Source: Acidobacteriota bacterium (GTDB lineage Bacteria > Acidobacteriota > Vicinamibacteria > Vicinamibacterales > UBA2999). From it: DNA of 6,195 nt. The position numbers and the translations under genes were made by a program. Numbering within the stretch: position 1 is the first letter of the stretch; each line of letters begins with the position of its first letter. Positions 1 through 5,419 of this stretch are shown here, piece by piece. The stretch spans positions 1-6,195 of the forward strand of contig JABFRY010000138.1 of assembly GCA_013140955.1 (NCBI GenBank). Direction: 5' to 3'. A model generated the notes under the pieces. It was not told the DNA's origin and did not search any database. It was given only the letters and a program-made list of their open reading frames with translations.

Positions 1-530
1 GCGCCACGGCCAGGCTGGCCGTCGTGGTGCCGCTGTCACTCGCCATCATCTTCGTCCTGCTGATGGCGACGTTCGGCCGCGTGCGGTGGGCCCTGCTCAT
101 CCTCGTCAACGTGCCGTTCGCGGCCGTGGGCGGCGTCGCGGCGCTGTGGATCCGCGGGCTCACCCTCAACCTGTCGGCCTCGGTGGGCTTCATCGCTCTC
201 TTCGGCGTCGCGGTGCTCAACGGCGTGGTGATGCTCGCCGCCATCAGGGCCCTGCGTGAGGAAGAGGGGCTGCCGGTGCGGGAGGCCACGCTCACGGGCG
301 CGGCCTCGAGGCTCAAGCCGGTGCTCATGACGGCCATGGTGGCGGCCATCGGCTTCATGCCGATGGCGCTCTCCCGCAGTGCCGGGTCGGAGGTGCAGCG
401 TCCCCTGGCCAGCGTGGTCATCGGCGGCATCGTCACGTCCACGCTGCTCACGCTCATCGTGCTGCCCACGCTGTACGACATGATGGAGCGGTGGGTGGCC
501 CGGCGGGAGGGTCGCGCCACCGGAGCCTGA
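1..530 (+). CDS. HME-family RND metal efflux pump, C-terminal fragment (CzcA/CusA-like)
   Basis: This is the 3' end of an inner-membrane proton-driven RND transporter, which would export metal ions through a tripartite complex with a periplasmic adaptor and an outer-membrane channel. The reading frame is open from base 3 and gives about 175 residues; these proteins are usually over 1000 residues, so most of the gene lies upstream. The last five membrane helices (TM8-TM12) can be seen: VVVPLSLAIIFVLLM, then ALLILVNVPFAAVGG, then VGFIALFGVAVLNGVVML, then LKPVLMTAMVAAIGFMPMAL, then the final helix ending TLLTLIVLPTLY. The GSEVQRPLA...GGIVTSTLLTL block is typical of heavy-metal RND pumps. AVLNG in TM10 looks CzcA-like rather than CusA-like (AAEFG). 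The periplasmic metal-binding residues are outside the window, so the substrate cannot be read. The stop lies 4 bases before the response regulator start, so the genes are probably co-transcribed. Family is confident, substrate is not. Confidence 0.93.
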   Translation, partial: ATARLAVVVPLSLAIIFVLLMATFGRVRWALLILVNVPFAAVGGVAALWIRGLTLNLSASVGFIALFGVAVLNGVVMLAAIRALREEEGLPVREATLTGAASRLKPVLMTAMVAAIGFMPMALSRSAGSEVQRPLASVVIGGIVTSTLLTLIVLPTLYDMMERWVARREGRATGA

Positions 531-534
531 CACG

Positions 535-1218
535 ATGCGTATCCTGGTGGTCGAGGACGACCCGGCGATCAGCCGGTTCGTGGTCAGCGGCCTCACCGAA
601 GAGCGTCACCTCGTGGATCTCGTCGCCGACGGGGCGTCGGCGCTCGCCATGGTGGCCGCCGAGGAATACGATGCCGTCGTGCTCGACCTCATGCTGCCCG
701 ACCTGGACGGGTTCAAGGTCTGCAGCCAGATGCGGGCGGCCGGCCTCGATACGCCCGTCATCATGGTCACCGCCCGCGACGCGGTGAGCGACCGGATCGC
801 GGGCCTGGACTGCGGTGCCGACGACTACCTCGTCAAGCCGTTCGCCTTCGAGGAACTCCTCGCCAGGCTCCGAGCCCTCGACCGTCGGGGACGCACCCGG
901 CACCTCTCCGGCCTGCTGGTGTACGGCCCGATCACGATCGATCCCAGGGCCCACACGGTGAGGGTGGCCGGTTCCCCGGTGAGCCTCACCGCCACCGAGT
1001 ACCGGCTGCTCGAGTGCCTGGTGCGCCGGGCCGAGGCCGTGGTCACCCGGGATCAGCTCGCGCAACACGTGTGGGGCGGTGAGTACGATCCCCTGTCCAA
1101 CAACGCCGACGTCTACGTGGGGTACGTGAGGCGCAAGCTGCAGGCGGCGACACCGGAGCCCCTCATCCAGACCGTGCGGGGCCTCGGCTACATGCTGCGA
1201 CAGGGCAGGCCCGCATGA
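535..1218 (+). CDS. OmpR/PhoB-family response regulator
   Basis: This cytoplasmic two-component transcription factor of 227 residues has the full usual length for the family. The receiver domain (about 1-115) has the acidic pocket VVEDD (E7, D8, D9), phospho-acceptor D51 in VVLDLMLPDLDG, switch residue T79 in VTARD and invariant K101 in DDYLVKPF. The winged-helix DNA-binding domain (about 125-222) carries LTATEYRLLECL, the recognition region VTRDQLAQHVW, SNNADVYVGYVRRKL and the terminal IQTVRGLGYML hairpin. All phosphorylation residues are intact. The ATG is preceded by GGAG at 522-525, with 9 bases between. The gene follows the RND pump by 4 bases and overlaps the kinase by ATGA, so pump, regulator and kinase look like one operon. 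The layout and sequence resemble CusR/CopR/CzcR-type regulators, but the inducing metal cannot be told. A repeat at 2772-2799 is a candidate binding site. Confidence 0.96.
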   Translation: MRILVVEDDPAISRFVVSGLTEERHLVDLVADGASALAMVAAEEYDAVVLDLMLPDLDGFKVCSQMRAAGLDTPVIMVTARDAVSDRIAGLDCGADDYLVKPFAFEELLARLRALDRRGRTRHLSGLLVYGPITIDPRAHTVRVAGSPVSLTATEYRLLECLVRRAEAVVTRDQLAQHVWGGEYDPLSNNADVYVGYVRRKLQAATPEPLIQTVRGLGYMLRQGRPA

Positions 1219-2726
1219 GTCTGCTCATTCCGTTCACCACGTTCAGGGCCCGCCTCACGTTTCGCTGGACGCTCGCGGTGGGGCTGCTGCTCGGCATCGC
1301 CAACATCGCGGTCTACACGGGCGCCCATCTTTACCTGCATCGGTGGATGGACAGCAACGTGCGCACGGTGGCAGCCACCGAGGCCGCCTCGTCCACCGAC
1401 GGCATGAGCGGCGTGCACCTCCACGAGGAGCCCTTCGCGCAACTCGGCACGGGCGGCTTCACCGAGAAGCTGGTGCAGATCTTCGACGGCAACGGTGACC
1501 TCCTGCTGCAGTCCACGGCGCTGGCCGGCCTGGCGCCGGTGGTGCCCCCCGACGCGGTGCGGGCCGCCCTGTCGGGCGACGCTCCGCTGCTCAGCACCAC
1601 CGTGGAGGGACGCCCCGTGCGCATGGCGGTGCTCACCGCCACCCGCGGCGCACAGCGTTACGCGGTGGCGGTGGGTCTGTTCGCCGACGACATCGAGCAG
1701 GGCCTCTCCATGCTGGCGTGGCTGCTCGGGAGCGTCTGGCTGGTGGGTCTCGCGGCCACGGGCGCCATCGGCTATGCGCTCGCGTCCCGGGCCCTGGCCC
1801 CGGTGGCGCGGATCACGGAGCGGGCCGCGTGGATCGCGCAGGGCAACTTCGACGCCCGTCTCGACGCGCCCATCCAGAACGACGAAGTGGGACGCATGAG
1901 CGTGCTCCTCAACTCGATGCTCGACCGGCTGCGCGCCGCGGTGGCCGCGAACCAGCGGTTCGCCGCCGATGCCTCGCACGAGTTGCGGGGACCGCTCACC
2001 GCGATGGCCGGCGAGGTGGACGTCGCCCTGCGCCATCCACGGTCCGCCGAGGGCTACGCGGACACGCTCCGGCACGTCCGGGAGCGGCTCACCGCGCTCA
2101 CCCTGCTGGCCGAGGACCTGATCCTGCTGGCGCGCACGCAGGAGGGCGCGCGCGCCGTGGTGCTCCGCGAACTGGAGCTGGCCACGCTCGTCGAGGCTGC
2201 CTTCCACCGGGTGGAGACGCAGGCGTCGGCCCGGGGCATCACGCTCCACCGCGCGGGCCTCGAGCACGTGCACGTCTACGGCGACCCGGCGCTGCTCGCA
2301 CGCGTGATCGACAACGTCGTCGAGAACGCGGTGCACTACAACCGCGACGGCGGGCTGGTCCAGGTGAGCGCACGCGTCCAGGAACCCCCGCCCGGGACGT
2401 GGGCGTCGCCCATCGTGCAGATCGACGTGCGCGACACGGGCACCGGGATCCCGGACACGGAGCGTGAACAGGTCTTCGAACGCTTCTTCCGGCTGGACCA
2501 GTCGCGCGCCAGGCACAGCGGCGGCAGCGGGCTGGGGCTGGCCATCTGCCGGGAGGTCCTCCGGCTGCACGGCGGCACCATTCGTGTCGGCACGAGCTCG
2601 CCCGAGGGCACCACGCTCGAGATCCGCCTGCCCGGACGCGGACCGGAATCCGCCACCGGGGACGACCTGACCTCGGCTGGCATGAACGCCGGTGTCGCCG
2701 ATCGGACGGACCGCCCCAGGCCCTGA
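1215..2726 (+). CDS. Membrane sensor histidine kinase (HAMP-HisKA-HATPase), partner of the upstream regulator
   Basis: This inner-membrane kinase of 503 residues should autophosphorylate and pass phosphate to the adjacent regulator. In order it shows TM1 (about 17-40), a periplasmic sensor region (about 41-160), TM2 (about 163-190), HAMP (about 190-242), a HisKA dimerisation helix with H255 in ASHELRGPL, and a HATPase_c domain. The ATPase shows the N box (N367, N371 in DNVVENAVHYN), G1 (DTGTGIP, 407-413), F box (FERFFRLD, 421-428) and G2 (GGSGLGLAI, 436-444). Catalytic residues are present. One oddity is that position H+4 is Gly259, where HisKA kinases normally have Thr or Asn for phosphatase activity. 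The periplasmic loop has M64, H68, H70, E71 and E72 close together, a conceivable metal site. The 30-residue tail after the ATPase looks disordered. The ATGA overlap with the regulator implies translational coupling. Family resemblance is to CusS-type heavy-metal sensors, but the ligand is inference. Confidence 0.95.
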   Translation: MSLLIPFTTFRARLTFRWTLAVGLLLGIANIAVYTGAHLYLHRWMDSNVRTVAATEAASSTDGMSGVHLHEEPFAQLGTGGFTEKLVQIFDGNGDLLLQSTALAGLAPVVPPDAVRAALSGDAPLLSTTVEGRPVRMAVLTATRGAQRYAVAVGLFADDIEQGLSMLAWLLGSVWLVGLAATGAIGYALASRALAPVARITERAAWIAQGNFDARLDAPIQNDEVGRMSVLLNSMLDRLRAAVAANQRFAADASHELRGPLTAMAGEVDVALRHPRSAEGYADTLRHVRERLTALTLLAEDLILLARTQEGARAVVLRELELATLVEAAFHRVETQASARGITLHRAGLEHVHVYGDPALLARVIDNVVENAVHYNRDGGLVQVSARVQEPPPGTWASPIVQIDVRDTGTGIPDTEREQVFERFFRLDQSRARHSGGSGLGLAICREVLRLHGGTIRVGTSSPEGTTLEIRLPGRGPESATGDDLTSAGMNAGVADRTDRPRP

Positions 2727-2771
2727 CGAGCCACCTGCGAGCCGCCTGCCCCCACACGAGCGCGCACGCCG

Positions 2772-2799
2772 CCTGAACACGGGTTCAGGAAAACTTCAG
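2772..2799 (+). promoter_or_regulatory. Candidate response-regulator operator: inverted repeat plus TTCAG direct repeat
   Basis: CCTGAAC (2772-2778) and GTTCAGG (2783-2789) form a perfect 7-bp inverted repeat around ACGG. TTCAG at 2784-2788 recurs at 2795-2799, giving TTCAG-N6-TTCAG with 11-bp periodicity, one helical turn. Tandem repeats with 10-11 bp spacing are how OmpR/PhoB-family dimers usually bind. The site lies between the two-component genes and the PepSY gene and about 112 bases before the PepSY start, so it may regulate that gene. The hairpin is followed by AAAAC rather than a T-run, so it is not a standard terminator. Isolated TTCAG words occur elsewhere in the window, but I saw no other pair at this spacing. 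Binding by the neighbouring regulator is inference. Confidence 0.5.
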
Positions 2800-2822
2800 A
2801 CTCCGTGGACGGGCCCCTCGGG

Positions 2823-2828
2823 TAGCCT
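2823..2828 (+). promoter_or_regulatory. Possible -10 element (TAGCCT) for the PepSY gene
   Basis: TAGCCT fits the minimal TANNNT pattern of a sigma-70 -10 element. It lies 23 bases after the second TTCAG half-site, and transcription would start near 2835, leaving a leader of about 75 bases. No good -35 hexamer sits at the right distance, which would be consistent with an activator-dependent promoter. A single hexamer in GC-rich DNA is weak evidence. Confidence 0.25.
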
Positions 2829-2910
2829 TGGTGACCGTGTACGCCGCGCGTGCCCGCCCCTGTCGCACCACGCGGCATCCCACTCGTCTGTGCGGCGACC
2901 GGAAGGACCG

Positions 2911-4566
2911 ATGACACGACGTGTAGCGCTCGACTGGCGCCGGGTGGTGGTCTACGTCCACCGGTGGCTGGGCATCGCGGGCTGTCTTCTCTTCATCGCC
3001 TGGTTCGCATCGGGCGTGGTGATGATGTACGCCCGCATGCCGAGCCTGTCGGCACAGGAGCGGCTGCGGCGCCTCCCGGCGCTCGACCTGTCGGCGGCCA
3101 CGATCGCTCCGCACGGGGCCGCCGCGGCCGCCGGCTTCACGCCCGACTCCGTGCGTCTCGGCATGCTCGGCGACCGTCCGGTGTACCGGTTCACCGCGGC
3201 AGGCGCGTGGTTCACGGTGCGGGCCGACACCGGCGACCTGCTGGACGAACTCCCGCAGGCCGAGGCCCTGGTGCTCGCCCGGCAGTTCATGCCGGAGCAT
3301 GCCGCCTCGATGCGCTACGACCGGTACCTCCTCGACTCCGACCAGTGGACGTTGAGCAGCGCCCTGCGGCCGCTGATGCCGCTGCACCGCCTGACGATGG
3401 GCGACGCGGCCGGCACCGCGCTGTACATCTCGGCACTGACCGGCGATCCGGTGATGAAGACCACGCGGCGCGAACGCGTGTGGGGCTACCTCGGCGCCGT
3501 ACTGCACTGGCTGTATTTCACGCCGTTCCGGCGCGACACGGCGCTCTGGGTCGATACGATCATCTGGCTGTCGATTGCGGGCTCCGTGATGTGCCTGAGC
3601 GGCATCGTCTGGGGCCTCTGGCGCTACTCCCCGTCTGGCCGATACCGGCTGCGGCGCGAGCCCTCACACTCACCCTACGCCGGCATGATGAAGTGGCACC
3701 ACTACGCGGGCCTGGTCTTCGGGCTCACGACGTTCACGTGGATCTTCAGCGGCCTGATGTCGATGACGCCGTGGAACTGGAGCCCGGGCACCGCGCCGAC
3801 GCGCGCCCAGCGCGAGGCCGTGGCGGGGGGACCGCTCAGTCTCGACGGCGTGACGCTCGAGGGCCTGCGCGAGGGCCTGGCGCAGATCGCCCCCCTTTTC
3901 CCGGCGCGGGAGCTGGAGCTGACGCAGTTTGGCGGTGAGCCCTTCCTGCTGGCCTACCGTCCTCCCGACGCCGCAGACGATGCCGAGTGGGGCAACACGG
4001 ATCTGCCGGCCTTCCTCGCGGACGGGACGATCGACCACCGGCTCGTCTCGCTCGTGACGCCCTCCGAGGGTCCGCGCACCGGCTTCGAACCGGCACGCAT
4101 CGAGGCGGCGGCCACCGCGGCGATGCCGGCCGTGCCGATCGTGGACGCCACGTGGCTCGACGCCTACGACGCGTACTACTACGACCGGACGGGCGCGCTC
4201 CCCTTGCCGGTGCTCCGCACGCGGTACGCGGACGCCCAGCAGACGTGGTTGTACCTCGACCCGGGCCGCGGCATCGTCGTCCGCAAGACCGAGCGTCTGA
4301 GCCGCCTGGAGCGCTGGCTGTACCACGGGCTGCACAGCCTCGACTTCCCGTTCCTCTACGACCGGCGGCCGCTGTGGGACATCGTGCTCATCGTCTTGAG
4401 CCTGGGCGGACTGGTCTCGACCGTCACCGTGCTGCAACCCTCCTGGCACCGTCTGCGCCAGCACGCGCGCAGGTGGCGCGCGCGGGCCACGCGCACCCAC
4501 GCAGGGGACGCCGTGAGTGCGAGGAACGCCGAGCGTGCCAGCGCAAGGGACACGTCGGGGGCCTGA
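2911..4566 (+). CDS. PepSY / PepSY_TM domain membrane protein
   Basis: This 551-residue inner-membrane protein has a PepSY-associated TM architecture. The ATG at 2911 is chosen because GGAAGG (2901-2906) precedes it and it begins just before the typical WRRVVVYVHRWLGI start; the frame stays open upstream to 2692 but would overlap the kinase and add low-complexity sequence. Likely helices are about 14-38, 211-236, 264-284 and 487-508. The large extracytoplasmic segments, about 40-188 and 285-470, include PepSY-like stretches such as WFTVRADTGDLLDEL (about 100-114) and QTWLYLDPGRGIVVRK. Histidines lie in or beside the helices: H17 (VHRWLG), H199 (VLHW), H263/H264 (WHHYAG), H472 and H475 (YHGLH). 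In the relative FoxB, such histidines bind heme and the protein reduces ferric siderophores, so a metal or siderophore reductase role is possible but inferred. The C-terminal 40 residues are basic and probably cytoplasmic. It follows a metal efflux and two-component operon after 184 bases, with its own candidate operator. Confidence 0.9.
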   Translation: MTRRVALDWRRVVVYVHRWLGIAGCLLFIAWFASGVVMMYARMPSLSAQERLRRLPALDLSAATIAPHGAAAAAGFTPDSVRLGMLGDRPVYRFTAAGAWFTVRADTGDLLDELPQAEALVLARQFMPEHAASMRYDRYLLDSDQWTLSSALRPLMPLHRLTMGDAAGTALYISALTGDPVMKTTRRERVWGYLGAVLHWLYFTPFRRDTALWVDTIIWLSIAGSVMCLSGIVWGLWRYSPSGRYRLRREPSHSPYAGMMKWHHYAGLVFGLTTFTWIFSGLMSMTPWNWSPGTAPTRAQREAVAGGPLSLDGVTLEGLREGLAQIAPLFPARELELTQFGGEPFLLAYRPPDAADDAEWGNTDLPAFLADGTIDHRLVSLVTPSEGPRTGFEPARIEAAATAAMPAVPIVDATWLDAYDAYYYDRTGALPLPVLRTRYADAQQTWLYLDPGRGIVVRKTERLSRLERWLYHGLHSLDFPFLYDRRPLWDIVLIVLSLGGLVSTVTVLQPSWHRLRQHARRWRARATRTHAGDAVSARNAERASARDTSGA

Positions 4567-4577
4567 CGGGCCCGAGG

Positions 4578-5114
4578 CTACAGGTCGTCGCAGTCGCCCA
4601 CCACCTGCACCGACTCCACGTCCACGCGATACACGTTGGTCCCGTAGACGGTCTCGTCGGCGGCACTCGGCCGCAGCCAGGCGCTCGGCACGCGGGCCGT
4701 CTCGTCTGCGCCGTCGATCCGCAGGCGGAACTCGGTGATGGGTTCGACGGTGACGAGGCCCTCCTCGAATCGAGCCAGCGTGCCCCTGACCTCGACGTGC
4801 TGTCCGAGATGACGGGACAGGTCGTCGTCGTGGTTCAGCCAGTAGAACACCGGCTCCCGTGGTTCGACCAGCTCGGACGGGGGCAGCCCGCTCATGACCA
4901 CAGCCCGGCGGAACACGATGTCGCCACGCGTCCACACGAGCAGGGACTGCGCGGTCACCTCGTCCCCTTCCACACGATCCACACAGCCGCGGATGACGAA
5001 CCGTTCGTCGGGCACCACCGGCGCACGCTGCGCGGCTGCTGACGTGGCGGTGAATCCGATGGTCAGCCCGCCGCACACGACGGACGCGACGCTGCCCAGC
5101 ACTCCTCTCATCAT
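4578..5114 (-). CDS. Small secreted protein of unknown function, two cysteines, possibly OB-like
   Basis: This is a 178-residue protein with no family that I can name. The start at 5114 is set by a strong AGGAGGT (5119-5125) and a signal peptide beginning MMRGVLG; the second ATG (5111) is 8 bases from AGGAGG and equally possible. The signal peptide runs to A28, with likely cleavage at SAAA|QR, so the mature protein is predicted to be periplasmic or secreted. No lipobox is present; C14 lies inside the signal peptide. The mature chain has only two cysteines, C44 (IRGCVDRVEG) and C175 (VVGDCDD), near opposite ends, which could form a disulfide. NHDDDLSRHLGQHVEVRGTL (95-114) resembles the strand pattern of small OB-like exported domains. 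The composition is acidic and beta-rich. It converges on the PepSY gene with 11 bases between stops. Existence as a gene is well supported; fold is a guess. Confidence 0.82.
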   Translation of the reverse strand: MMRGVLGSVASVVCGGLTIGFTATSAAAQRAPVVPDERFVIRGCVDRVEGDEVTAQSLLVWTRGDIVFRRAVVMSGLPPSELVEPREPVFYWLNHDDDLSRHLGQHVEVRGTLARFEEGLVTVEPITEFRLRIDGADETARVPSAWLRPSAADETVYGTNVYRVDVESVQVVGDCDDL

Positions 5115-5118
5115 GTCA

Positions 5119-5125
5119 ACCTCCT
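5119..5125 (-). promoter_or_regulatory. Strong Shine-Dalgarno site deciding the start of the secreted two-cysteine protein
   Basis: Read on the minus strand this is AGGAGGT, a near-perfect anti-16S match. It lies 4 bases before the ATG at 5114 and 7 before the ATG at 5111 (5 and 8 counted from AGGAGG). It excludes the longer frame beginning with GTG at 5135, whose start would lie upstream of this site. No clear -10 element for this gene could be picked out further upstream. Confidence 0.75.
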
Positions 5126-5407
5126 CTGTCACCACCGGATCCGACGACCGGCGGTGTCGGCTCCAGCAGCAGGCTCGTCATGAGGCGTCCGGCGTGCGTC
5201 CCGCGCCGCGGACGCGGCCACGGAACCCGGACGGAGACGTACCAAGCAGGATGCGCGCCGAGAGAGGATGACCGGGGACGGGCGAGCCGGCGTGTGCACC
5301 CGTGCAGGAACGACAGGGAGCCTGTACGACCGACTCGAGCACGCCCTCGCCAGAACCAGGCCGGGAATACCCGAGGCCAGTGGCTGCCTCATGCAGCGCT
5401 TCCGGGT
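5126..5407. other. Divergent intergenic region without a convincing gene
   Basis: This spacer separates the minus-strand secreted protein from the plus-strand exported protein and should contain both promoters. I see no RNA gene and no well-supported ORF. It contains a perfect palindrome TGCAC-CC-GTGCA at 5295-5306 and a second short one, ACAGG-GAG-CCTGT, at 5313-5325, both possible operator half-sites but short enough to be chance. A 21-codon minus-strand frame (5181-5116) ends one base before the secreted-protein ATG but lacks a good ribosome site. Long frames crossing the region on either strand look like GC-rich noise, with Arg- and Pro-rich translations. Confidence 0.6.
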
Positions 5408-5419
5408 TACAGTGCCGAT
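5384..5419 (+). promoter_or_regulatory. Probable leaderless promoter of the downstream exported-protein gene
   Basis: TACAGT at 5408-5413 matches the TANNNT -10 pattern and is followed by exactly six bases and then the ATG at 5420, so transcription would start at or within a base of the start codon. No Shine-Dalgarno sequence lies in the ten bases before the ATG, which agrees with leaderless translation. CTGCCT at 5384-5389, 18 bases upstream of the -10, is a weak -35 candidate (3 of 6 matches to TTGACA). Confidence 0.5.

Noticed and set aside
1188..2780. 530-codon open frame on the minus strand opposite the kinase
   Set aside because: Antisense shadow of a gene with complete kinase motifs; its translation is low-complexity (Arg, Gly, His, Val rich) with no recognisable domain.
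2772..2793. Hairpin after the kinase read as a terminator
   Set aside because: The stem is perfect but is followed by AAAAC, not T residues, and its arm is shared with the TTCAG direct repeat, so an operator is more likely.
2692..2910. Longer start (GTG at 2692) for the PepSY protein
   Set aside because: It would overlap the kinase end, translate the operator and promoter region, and add a Pro/Arg-rich stretch; ATG at 2911 has a ribosome site and fits the family N-terminus.
4561..4578. Possible bidirectional terminator GCCT-GACGGGCCCG-AGGC between convergent stops
   Set aside because: Outer arms are only 4 bp around a CGGGCCCG palindrome, overlap both stop regions and have no T-run on either side.
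3670..5076. 468-codon minus-strand open frame spanning the PepSY 3' half and the secreted-protein gene
   Set aside because: It is out of frame with the real minus-strand gene, Arg-rich, and lacks motifs; typical of high-GC DNA.
5180..5419. Longer start at 5180 for the exported protein
   Set aside because: The added 80 residues are Arg/Pro-rich noise placed in front of a clean signal peptide beginning at 5420.
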